A stretch of DNA of 64,000 nt from Anaerolineales bacterium. GTDB taxonomy: Bacteria > Chloroflexota > Anaerolineae > Anaerolineales > Villigracilaceae. The DNA lies in the NCBI GenBank assembly GCA_016932715.1, contig JAFGCG010000173.1, positions 28,752-92,751 on the forward strand. The letters run 5' to 3'. Numbering within the stretch: position 1 is the first letter of the stretch; every line of letters begins with the position of its first letter. Below the pieces are notes generated by a model, which was not told the DNA's origin, did no database searches, and worked only from the letters and a program-made list of their open reading frames with translations. Made by a program: the position numbers and the translations under genes. Shown here one piece after another: positions 42,960 to 49,960 of the stretch.

Positions 42960-43702
42960 ACCACCAGCTTCCCCCACGTCAGCGCATTCGTAAAGCGCTC
43001 GTCATCCTGACCTTCCTCTCGTTCCCGGTCACGATGAATTTTCTCTCACCCTACCTGATCGTTGACGGGGCTGCCAATGGCATTGTGAACGGCAGTCTGG
43101 TGACGTTCGGACTGCTGTTCGCCTCCTCGCTCTTCCTCGGCCGGGCCTGGTGCGGCTGGGTCTGTCCCGGCTCCACCATGGCAGACCTGGCTGAAGCGAT
43201 CAACAATCGACCGGTGAAACCTGCGCGAATTGCCTGGATCAAGTGGCTCATCTGGATCCCGTGGATTTCGATCATCGTCTGGCTGGCAATTCGCGCGGGC
43301 GGCTACTCTGGCGTAAATTTGCTCTACTTTACGGAATCGGGCATTTCGGTGGACGCGCCGGCAAAATACATCACGTACTATGCTGTTCTGGGTTTGTTCA
43401 TCGGTCTGGCGATCCTGTTTGGGCGGCGCGCCGGCTGTCACACCATCTGCTGGATGGCGCCTTTCATGATCCTCGGGCGCTGGGTCCGCAACCGCTTTGC
43501 CTGGCCTTCCCTCCGCCTGAAGGCGGAGCCTACCCTGTGTGCCGACTGCAAAAAATGCACGAGCAACTGCCCGATGAGTCTCGACGTGAACGCCATGGTG
43601 CAGCTCGGCAAAATGGAAAACGCCGATTGCATCCTGTGCGGCACCTGCGTCGACAACTGCACCAAACAAGCCATTCGTTATTCCTTCAGTGCTGGAAAGT
43701 AG
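42956..43702 (+). CDS. NapH-like membrane 4Fe-4S protein
   Basis: A 248-residue membrane protein with about four helices. After the second helix comes RAWCGWVCPGS near residue 63, a CxxxCP motif of the NapH/NosR/CcoG family. The C-terminal part has two ferredoxin clusters, CADCKKCTSNCP (about 196-207) and CILCGTCVDNC (about 223-233), both on the inside. Such proteins pass electrons from quinol or reduced carriers to a partner enzyme. Here the partner is probably the flavodoxin-fold protein encoded next, seven bases away; no nitrate reductase is present. Confidence 0.88.
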   Translation: MNHQLPPRQRIRKALVILTFLSFPVTMNFLSPYLIVDGAANGIVNGSLVTFGLLFASSLFLGRAWCGWVCPGSTMADLAEAINNRPVKPARIAWIKWLIWIPWISIIVWLAIRAGGYSGVNLLYFTESGISVDAPAKYITYYAVLGLFIGLAILFGRRAGCHTICWMAPFMILGRWVRNRFAWPSLRLKAEPTLCADCKKCTSNCPMSLDVNAMVQLGKMENADCILCGTCVDNCTKQAIRYSFSAGK

Positions 43703-43708
43703 GTGGAC

Positions 43709-44971
43709 ATGAAAATCACCATCCTGAACGGCAACCCTGGGCCTTCAGCGTTCGACTCCTATCTTATCCAATTGAGGTCTGCCCTCGAATCCGGTGGTCA
43801 CCGCGTGACCCAGCTGGACCTGCGTACCCTGCCTCTGCGCTACTGCGTTGGCTGCTGGGGCTGCTGGGTCAAGACGCCGGGCGAGTGCGTCTCGCGTGAC
43901 GCCTCCCTCGAGATGGACCGGGCGGTCATCAACGCCGACTTCGTCCTGTGGGCTGCCCCGCTGAAGATGGGCTTTCCCGCGGCACTGCTCAAAATGTCAA
44001 ACGACAAGCATCTGCCGCTTATCCATCCCTACATGGTAGTGGACCACGGGGAGGCGCACCACCTCAAGCGCTACGCCCGCTACCCGCGCCTCGCCTTGCT
44101 CCTCGAGAAAGAAGCCGGCACGGATGAACGCGACCTGCAGATCGTGACCGATATCTATTGCCGGACGGCGCTCAATTTCAAGACCCGCCTGGAGTTCAGC
44201 CTGACGACCGAAACGCCGGCCGCCGAGATCGCTGCCCGCCTCACCGCGCGGACCGTTCGCCCGCTGCCGTTACCGGGCCCGCTCGCCGCGACCGAGGGGA
44301 CTGCCATCGCGCCTCCTTCCCGGCTGACGCTCTTCAACGGTTCGCCGCGCGGCAGGCGCGGCAACACACCCATCTTTCTGCGCGAGTTCGCCCAGGGCTT
44401 CGGCGGCGAGTCCGAGATGCATCACCTGATCCAGATCAAACAGAGGGAGCAGCACGTGAAGGCGTTTGCCGAGGCGGAATGCGCCTGGATCGGCTTCCCG
44501 CTCTACACCGATTCCATGCCCGGCTCCGTCAAGCATTTCATCGAAGCGTTGGAGCCGCTGATGGGACGTCAGGGCAATCCGCCAGTGGGTTTCATTGTCC
44601 AATCCGGCTTCCCGGAGGGACTGCACTCGCGCTACGTCGAGCGCTATCTGGAGAAACTGGCTGCCCGGCTCGGCAGTCCATACCTGGGGACGATCGTCAA
44701 AGGCAATGGGGAGGGGGTGCGGATCATGCCGCCCGAAGCGACGCGGGGGCTGTTCGAGGGGCTGAATGCCCTGGGCGCGGGGCTGAGGCGCGACGGCCGC
44801 CTCGATCCTGAGATCCTGGCACGGATCGCGGCGCCTGAACGTTTTCCTTCTTATCTGGGCCCGGTTTTTCAGGTTTTCGTGCGCCTGCCCGTTGCTCATT
44901 CCTATTTCGACGGCATGCTCAAACAGAACGGCGCCTACGCGCGGCGCTTTGCCCGGCCGTTCATAGAGTAG
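43709..44971 (+). CDS. Tandem flavodoxin-fold (NADPH-dependent FMN reductase-like) protein
   Basis: A 420-residue protein of two flavodoxin-like halves. The first starts ITILNGNPGPS (3-13) and has a Cys-rich loop YCVGCWGCW near 50 and WAAPLKMGFP near 82. The second starts LTLFNGSPRGRRGNTP near 208 and has GFPLYTDSMPGSVKHFIEAL near 266. Both P-loops fit FMN phosphate binding. The ATG at 43709 is preferred over a GTG two codons earlier because GGTGG precedes it. Two flavin domains in one chain beside an Fe-S membrane protein suggest an electron-transfer pair. The substrate is unknown. The stop codon lies in a 28-bp palindrome. Confidence 0.8.
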   Translation: MKITILNGNPGPSAFDSYLIQLRSALESGGHRVTQLDLRTLPLRYCVGCWGCWVKTPGECVSRDASLEMDRAVINADFVLWAAPLKMGFPAALLKMSNDKHLPLIHPYMVVDHGEAHHLKRYARYPRLALLLEKEAGTDERDLQIVTDIYCRTALNFKTRLEFSLTTETPAAEIAARLTARTVRPLPLPGPLAATEGTAIAPPSRLTLFNGSPRGRRGNTPIFLREFAQGFGGESEMHHLIQIKQREQHVKAFAEAECAWIGFPLYTDSMPGSVKHFIEALEPLMGRQGNPPVGFIVQSGFPEGLHSRYVERYLEKLAARLGSPYLGTIVKGNGEGVRIMPPEATRGLFEGLNALGAGLRRDGRLDPEILARIAAPERFPSYLGPVFQVFVRLPVAHSYFDGMLKQNGAYARRFARPFIE

Positions 44972-44995
44972 GGGCGTTGCATGCAACGCCCCTAC
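44968..44995. repeat. 28-bp perfect palindrome at the end of the flavodoxin-fold gene
   Basis: GTAGGGGCGTTGCA followed by its exact reverse complement. It contains the stop codon (44969-44971). It lacks a T-run and belongs to a GTAGGGGC-type interspersed repeat common in bacterial genomes. It may still end or stabilise the transcript. Confidence 0.85.
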
Positions 44996-44997
44996 CC

Positions 44998-45042
44998 TTG
45001 ACAGAATATCTTTCGTGTAATATATTTCGGTTGTGACCGAAA
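44998..45042 (+). promoter_or_regulatory. Promoter and operator of the GbsR-type gene
   Basis: TTGACA (44998-45003) and TATATT (45021-45026) with a 17-base spacer. TTTCGGT (45025-45031) and ACCGAAA (45036-45042) form an 18-base inverted repeat over the transcription start. A similar site lies at 45617-45634. Confidence 0.82.
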
Positions 45043-45061
45043 CAACAGAAATGAGACAGGT

Positions 45062-45589
45062 ATGGAACTGACACCGATCGCGCAGAAGTTCATCGTCCAC
45101 TGGGGCGAGATGGGAGAGAAGTGGGGCATCAATCGCACCGTGGCGCAGATCCACGGGCTGCTCTACCTCTCGCCCGAACCGCTCAACGCCGAGGAGATCA
45201 GCGACACGCTGTCGGTGGCGCGCTCGACCGTCAGCGTGGGACTGCACGAACTGGAAAGCTGGGGCATCATCCGGGTGGTGCACACCCTGGGCGACCGCAC
45301 CGACCGCTTCGAGATCAAGGGGGATGTCTACGAGATGTTTCGCTTCATCGTCGAATACCGCAAGCGCCGCGAGGTCGACCCGACCCTGGGGATGCTGCGT
45401 GAGGCAATGGTCGAGCTCGAGGCTGGTGGAGATCCCCACACGCGTGAAAAGATCGGTGAGATGCTGGCCTTGTTCGAGACCTCCGACTCGCTTTATCGGC
45501 AGATCCAGAAAGTCTCAACGCAGACGATCGTCCGCATTGCGAAAATGGGCGATATCGTCAGCAAAATATTGAAGTTTTTCCCCGAATAG
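45062..45589 (+). CDS. GbsR/MarR-type transcriptional regulator
   Basis: A 175-residue winged-helix regulator of the GbsR family. HGLLYLSPEPLNAEEISDTL (31-50) and VARSTVSVGLHELESWGII (52-70) form the DNA-binding part; a long C-terminal helical region follows. The family includes the choline-sensing repressor GbsR of Bacillus, but effectors vary. Matching operators before this gene and before the polyprenyl synthase gene suggest it controls itself and the two prenyl genes that follow. Confidence 0.87.
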   Translation: MELTPIAQKFIVHWGEMGEKWGINRTVAQIHGLLYLSPEPLNAEEISDTLSVARSTVSVGLHELESWGIIRVVHTLGDRTDRFEIKGDVYEMFRFIVEYRKRREVDPTLGMLREAMVELEAGGDPHTREKIGEMLALFETSDSLYRQIQKVSTQTIVRIAKMGDIVSKILKFFPE

Positions 45590-45616
45590 AGGAGAATTAA
45601 TTTTTTTTATCCGTGA

Positions 45617-45634
45617 TTTCGATCTTTACCGAAA
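45617..45634 (+). promoter_or_regulatory. Second GbsR-type operator, before the polyprenyl synthase gene
   Basis: An 18-base imperfect palindrome TTTCGATCTTTACCGAAA, identical at 14 of 18 positions to the site at 45025-45042. It lies nine bases before the polyprenyl synthase start, so a bound protein would block its transcript or an internal promoter. Confidence 0.7.
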
Positions 45635-45642
45635 GAACCGAT

Positions 45643-46623
45643 ATGATAAACACACAAGATACCATGATGACTGTCGTCGACCCCTTGCCGGCGCGGCTGG
45701 GGCAGGTCGAAGCGCTGCTCGCTGGACGGGTGGATGCGAATCGCTCCCCGCTTGAGGCGGGCCTGGCGCGGTTGATCGCCGCCGGCGGCAAACGCCTGCG
45801 CCCGCGCCTCGCACTACTCAGCGGCAGCCTCTTTGGCGCCGAGCCCGGTCCCCTGCTGTACCTGGCCGCGGCAGTCGAGATGCTGCACACCGCCAGCCTG
45901 GTCCACGACGACCTGGTCGATGGCGCCGGCCTGCGCCGCGGCGTCGAGACGCTCAACGCGCGCTGGTCCGCGGCTGCCAGCGTTCTCGTCGGCGATTTTG
46001 CCTTCACCCAGGCGGCGCAGCTTGCCCTGGCGACGCGCTGCCTGCCGGCGATCGACCTGTTCACCGAGAGCATGCGGCGCATGGTCGACGGCGAACTGAC
46101 CCAGCTGGCGCGCCCGCACGGCATCTCGAGCCGCGCGGAGTACTTCGACTGGATCCGCGCCAAGACCGCCGCCCTGTTTGAACTGGCAGTTGGCGCTCCG
46201 GCACTGCTGGCGGAGTCCGGCGGCGAAATCACCGCCGCGGCGCGTGACTTCGGCGCCGCGCTCGGGATGGCATTCCAGGTCATGGACGATGTGCTCGACT
46301 TCACCGGCGAGACATCCAGCCTGGGGAAACCGGCCGGGCAGGATCTGTGCCAGGGCGTGCTGACCCTGCCGGCGCTGATCCATTTCGAAGCGCATCCCGC
46401 GGACTCGGGGCTGCGTGCTCTCGTCGAGCGCGAGCCGCTCCCGGCTGCGGAGCTCGAGCGGCTGGTGGCTGCCATCCGCCGCGGCGAGGCGGTCGCGGGG
46501 GCTGTCGAGGAGGCACGCGGCTTCGTCAGCCGAGGCCTGGAGGCGCTGAGTCGCCTGCCCGAAGGTCCCGAGCGACTCGCCCTGGCTGAACTAGCCGGGT
46601 CCATCATCGATAGAGACAACTGA
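45643..46623 (+). CDS. Polyprenyl diphosphate synthase
   Basis: A 326-residue trans-prenyltransferase that extends allylic diphosphates with isopentenyl diphosphate. GGKRLRP is at 48-54, the first Asp motif DDLVD at 89-93 and the second DDVLD at 215-219. Residues before the first motif are small (A84, S85), which in this family usually lets the chain grow long (C30 or more), but length cannot be fixed from sequence. ATG at 45643 is chosen; a GTG at 45613 overlaps the operator and has no ribosome-binding site. It is coupled to the UbiA gene nine bases downstream, so the chain is probably attached to an aromatic or other acceptor. Confidence 0.92.
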   Translation: MINTQDTMMTVVDPLPARLGQVEALLAGRVDANRSPLEAGLARLIAAGGKRLRPRLALLSGSLFGAEPGPLLYLAAAVEMLHTASLVHDDLVDGAGLRRGVETLNARWSAAASVLVGDFAFTQAAQLALATRCLPAIDLFTESMRRMVDGELTQLARPHGISSRAEYFDWIRAKTAALFELAVGAPALLAESGGEITAAARDFGAALGMAFQVMDDVLDFTGETSSLGKPAGQDLCQGVLTLPALIHFEAHPADSGLRALVEREPLPAAELERLVAAIRRGEAVAGAVEEARGFVSRGLEALSRLPEGPERLALAELAGSIIDRDN

Positions 46624-46632
46624 GGAGATCAA

Positions 46633-47526
46633 ATGAACAAATTCAAACTTCTGCTGGGACCAATGCGCCTCCCGTTCCTGATCCTGACGCCAGCCTGCGC
46701 ACTGCTCGGGCTGGGCAGCGCGGTCTGGACAACAGGGCAGGTGAACGGCTGGCATTTCGTCCTGGCATTGATCGGGGCGGTCAGCGCCCATATCAGCGTC
46801 AATGCCTTCAACGAGGTCTTCGACTTCGAATCGGGCCTGGACGCGCGCACGCAGCGCACGCCCTTCAGCGGCGGCAGCGGGACGCTGCCGGCTGAGGCTG
46901 GGATGAAGCGCCCGACGCTGGTCATGGCCTGGGTCACGCTGGGCATCACGGCGCTGAGCGGCTTGTACTTCGTGATCCTGCGCGGACCCACGATCCTGCC
47001 GCTGGGGCTGGTCGGGTTGGTCCTGCTCTACATTTACACCCCCTGGATGACGCGCAGCCCGCTCCTGTGCCTGATCGCCCCCGGGCTGGGGTTCGGTCCG
47101 CTGATGGTGATGAGCGTCCACTTCGCCCTGACCGGCGCCTACTCCTGGACGGCATTCGTCGCCTCGCTGGTGCCGTTCTTCCTGGTCAGCAACCTGCTGC
47201 TCCTGAACCAGTTCCCTGACGTGGAGGCGGACCGCAGTATCGGACGGCGGCACATCCCGATCCTGTTCGGCCGGCGGGCAGCCAGCCTGGTTTACAACCT
47301 TTTCCTGCTGCTGGCGTACCTAACGGTCATCCTGGGCGTTCTCTTCAGCGTGCTGCCAGCCATCAGCCTACTCGGCCTGCTGACGCTCGTCATTGCCGTT
47401 CCGGCGGGACTGCGCGCCTTTCGTCACGCCGACGATATCCCGCAGTTGCTCCCTGCCCTGGGGATGAACGTGCTGATCAATTTGCTGACGCCGATGCTGG
47501 TCAGCGCCGGGTTGTTGATGCGATAG
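46633..47526 (+). CDS. UbiA-family prenyltransferase (MenA-like)
   Basis: A 297-residue membrane prenyltransferase with about eight or nine helices. The first Asp motif is NEVFDFESGLD (60-70), followed by RTPFSGGSG, a feature of MenA-like members; the second is NQFPDVEAD (192-200). It joins a polyprenyl chain to an acceptor such as dihydroxynaphthoate. No other menaquinone gene is nearby. The start has GAGGAG upstream. Together with the upstream synthase it forms a two-gene prenylation unit under GbsR control. Confidence 0.9.
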   Translation: MNKFKLLLGPMRLPFLILTPACALLGLGSAVWTTGQVNGWHFVLALIGAVSAHISVNAFNEVFDFESGLDARTQRTPFSGGSGTLPAEAGMKRPTLVMAWVTLGITALSGLYFVILRGPTILPLGLVGLVLLYIYTPWMTRSPLLCLIAPGLGFGPLMVMSVHFALTGAYSWTAFVASLVPFFLVSNLLLLNQFPDVEADRSIGRRHIPILFGRRAASLVYNLFLLLAYLTVILGVLFSVLPAISLLGLLTLVIAVPAGLRAFRHADDIPQLLPALGMNVLINLLTPMLVSAGLLMR

Positions 47527-47544
47527 CCAGAAGGATTGATCACC

Positions 47545-47985
47545 ATGTCTTCCCGCCTTTCCTTTCTTATCGAACAGCCGCTTGCTTATAAAATCCTGAG
47601 TTGGGCAACGGCGCTGCTTTACTTCTATCTCTTTGTCAGCCTGCTGTTCTTTCCCGATTCTTTCATCAGGGATATGGGGCTTACTGGCTCAGAAACAACT
47701 TTCATCCTGGCACGGCGCGTGTCCATGTTGATGTTAGGCTTTTCGGCGCTTGCAATGCTGGGAGCCAGCGCTCCTCACTCAGTTGCCAGGCAGGCTCTTG
47801 TTCTTGCCATCAGCATCAACATGACTGGATTTGCCACAATGAGTGTCTATGAATATGTTCGCGGCACGGTAAACAACTCGATCCTGCAAGCCGCGACCAT
47901 CGAAACCTTCCTGGCAGTCGCCTATTTCCTGTTCTGGCTGGCAGGACGCTGCCGGTCACAAGAGAGCCATAACGAAGTCGGATAG
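47545..47985 (+). CDS. Small membrane protein of unknown function
   Basis: A 146-residue protein with about four membrane helices (about 17-37, 55-73, 85-105, 115-135). The start ATG at 47545 has AAGGA upstream; a TTG three codons earlier is less likely. It begins 18 bases after the UbiA gene but has lower GC than that gene, so the junction may be the edge of the GC-rich module. No family recognised. Confidence 0.65.
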   Translation: MSSRLSFLIEQPLAYKILSWATALLYFYLFVSLLFFPDSFIRDMGLTGSETTFILARRVSMLMLGFSALAMLGASAPHSVARQALVLAISINMTGFATMSVYEYVRGTVNNSILQAATIETFLAVAYFLFWLAGRCRSQESHNEVG

Positions 47986-48026
47986 CTTCTTGCCCGCTTC
48001 GATTTGAAATATATCTGGGAGTAACA

Positions 48027-48422
48027 ATGAACACAAAACGTCTTCTACAAATCGGAGGGGTCATCAACCTGCTGCTTGTCGCATTCCATCTTTCGTTTTG
48101 GAAAATGTTCAATTGGGGACAGAGTCTGGCATGTCTCTCGCCAGATGATCGTGCTGTCATGCAGGTTCTCAACATCCATATGGCGTATACCCTGACGATC
48201 TTTGCTATCGTATCTTTTGTTTTTCCAGGCGAGCTGAGCGCCACGAAATTGGGGCGGGTCATCAGCCTGGCGATCGCCGGTTTCTGGATCCTGCGCGGGG
48301 TGAACCAGCTCGTGTTCTGGGGGCTGTCCTTGGCTGGGTCGTGGATCATTCTCGTCATCTGCCTGGCGGTGGCGGCGCTGTATCTCATCCCTGCGACCCG
48401 TAAAAGCGCACTGGGGAATTGA
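48027..48422 (+). CDS. Small membrane protein of unknown function
   Basis: A 131-residue protein with four predicted helices. It has a short acidic loop (LSPDDRAVMQ near 37-46) between helices one and two, like several uncharacterised four-helix membrane families. GGGAG precedes the start. It lies between another small membrane protein and two SRPBCC genes in the same direction. Function unknown. Confidence 0.65.
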   Translation: MNTKRLLQIGGVINLLLVAFHLSFWKMFNWGQSLACLSPDDRAVMQVLNIHMAYTLTIFAIVSFVFPGELSATKLGRVISLAIAGFWILRGVNQLVFWGLSLAGSWIILVICLAVAALYLIPATRKSALGN

Positions 48423-48457
48423 GAGACGGACTGCCAAAAAGACAACTCAGGAGAACA

Positions 48458-49303
48458 ATGCCAACGATCATGGAATCCATCCTGAACATCGTACTTGTGA
48501 TTGGCTTTCAAATTGCTGTGTATGCCGTCTTTCTGCGCTCAAAAATCATGACCTGGGGAGCCTCGAAAGAGGAAGCCGCCATGCCACTGATCGGAGATGA
48601 TCTGGCGCCAAATATCAGCTCCACTCGTGCGATAACCATCCATGCTCCGGCTTCTGAAGTCTGGAAATGGATCATTCAACTGGGAGCAGATCGGGGAGGT
48701 TTTTTCAGTTATTCATTCCTTGAAAAGGCATTGGGTTATGAGATGCGAGATGAGGACCCCGTCCCCGAATTTCAGGAAATGCAAGTGGGTCGGATTGTCC
48801 CGGCATCCATCGATGAGTCGAAGAGCCTCATCAAATATAACTTTCGAGTCGTCGCCGTCGAGCCTGGGAAATCTTTTGTTTTGGAAAATTGGGGAGCCTT
48901 CGTGCTCAAGGAAATCGATTCAAAACGGATCCGCTTGCTCGTACGAACCCATGGACAGCCATTACCCGATCTAAAAAGTAAGATCGAAGATTTTCTTTTT
49001 ATGCCCCTGCATTACATCATGGAAAGAAGGATGCTGATGGGGATGAAAGCTCAAGCCGAAGGTATCCGGCTGTCTGCAGCTTCAGATAATTTATGGCTGC
49101 TGGGAGTTCTTTTATCAGGCATCGGGATCGCCTTGATGATCTTTTTGGGCCAGGGTCTCCAGAATACCTTTCTGTCGGTTATCTATGGCATTGCCTGGCT
49201 TTGGGTTTTCCTGATTTTTGAGCCAAAGCCCACATACAGTCTGACCCTGCTGCTATTGGAAGTCCTGACGATCATCATGAACGCAGCATTGATAGGGAAA
49301 TAA
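48458..49303 (+). CDS. Membrane-anchored SRPBCC (START-like) protein
   Basis: A 281-residue protein with an N-terminal helix (about 8-25), a SRPBCC lipid- or ligand-binding domain at about 55-200 (ITIHAPASEVWKWIIQLGADRGGFFSY) and two or three C-terminal helices. The domain forms a deep hydrophobic pocket in relatives. The start ATG at 48458 has CAGGAG upstream. A membrane tether suggests action on a lipid or membrane-bound compound, possibly the prenylated product made upstream; that link is inference from location only. Confidence 0.75.
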   Translation: MPTIMESILNIVLVIGFQIAVYAVFLRSKIMTWGASKEEAAMPLIGDDLAPNISSTRAITIHAPASEVWKWIIQLGADRGGFFSYSFLEKALGYEMRDEDPVPEFQEMQVGRIVPASIDESKSLIKYNFRVVAVEPGKSFVLENWGAFVLKEIDSKRIRLLVRTHGQPLPDLKSKIEDFLFMPLHYIMERRMLMGMKAQAEGIRLSAASDNLWLLGVLLSGIGIALMIFLGQGLQNTFLSVIYGIAWLWVFLIFEPKPTYSLTLLLLEVLTIIMNAALIGK

Positions 49304-49334
49304 CTTCATAATGGACAAGATCAATCGAGGAAAC

Positions 49335-49901
49335 ATGAAACTAAATGAATACCTGCCCAGCCATGAATTCCACGAGGTCCATGCGGTGACGGTCAACGCA
49401 CCGCCGGAGCGAGTCTTTACAGCCATCAAGGAATTGACTGTTGCCGATCTCTCTCCACTGATCTTCCTGCTGTTCGATATCCGTGGGCTGCCGGCCAGAT
49501 TGCGAGGGGAACAATTTTCAGGGCCCTTTCAGCCGGGTCCCTTTTTGGACCAGCTTTATAAGGGCGGGTTCATCCCACTGGCGGAGGAGCCAAACCATGA
49601 GATCGTCTTCGGGCTGGTCGGGCAGTTCTGGAAATTGAACGGCGGTGTCGAGCCGAACATTCCAGATGCGAATGCATTCCTGGCGTTCGACGACCCGGCC
49701 TTTGCCAAGGTCGCCGCCAATCTGGCTGTCGATGTGGATAGTCAGGGCCGCACGCACTGCAGCACCGAGACACGCATCCACGTGCCCGAGCCGTCGACGC
49801 GGCGCAAGTTCGCCTTTTACTGGCGGATCATTTCCATGGGCAGCGCCTTCATCCGGGTGCTGTGGCTGAGGGCGATCAAACGCAAGGCGGAGAGAGCATA
49901 G
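49335..49901 (+). CDS. SRPBCC-family protein
   Basis: A 188-residue soluble protein resembling the polyketide cyclase/START-like group: HAVTVNAPPERVFTAIKEL (16-34) is the typical first helix and strand, and RTHCSTETRIHVPEPSTRR lies near the end, followed by a terminal helix. The start at 49335 is preferred to an ATG at 49311 because GAGG precedes it. It is the second SRPBCC gene in a row, 31 bases after the first. Ligand unknown. Confidence 0.75.
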   Translation: MKLNEYLPSHEFHEVHAVTVNAPPERVFTAIKELTVADLSPLIFLLFDIRGLPARLRGEQFSGPFQPGPFLDQLYKGGFIPLAEEPNHEIVFGLVGQFWKLNGGVEPNIPDANAFLAFDDPAFAKVAANLAVDVDSQGRTHCSTETRIHVPEPSTRRKFAFYWRIISMGSAFIRVLWLRAIKRKAERA

Positions 49902-49906
49902 ACAAA

Positions 49907-49937
49907 AACAACTGGCACCGATGCCGGTTGTTTTTTA
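49907..49937. terminator. Terminator between convergent SRPBCC and beta-glucuronidase genes
   Basis: AACAACTGGCA (49907-49917) pairs with 49922-49932 (one G-U), followed by a run of T. It ends the plus-strand transcript and may also serve the minus-strand operon. Confidence 0.9.
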
Positions 49938-49960
49938 ATTCTATTTTTGCCGGCGGCAGT

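Noticed and set aside
42956..43702. Periplasmic nitrate reductase component NapH in the strict sense
   Set aside because: Cluster motifs fit the wider NapH/NosR/CcoG family, but no napA, napG or related gene is nearby, so a nitrate role is not supported.
46633..47526. Firm assignment of menaquinone synthesis to the UbiA gene
   Set aside because: MenA-like residues are present, but no other menaquinone gene is in the window and UbiA acceptors cannot be read from sequence.
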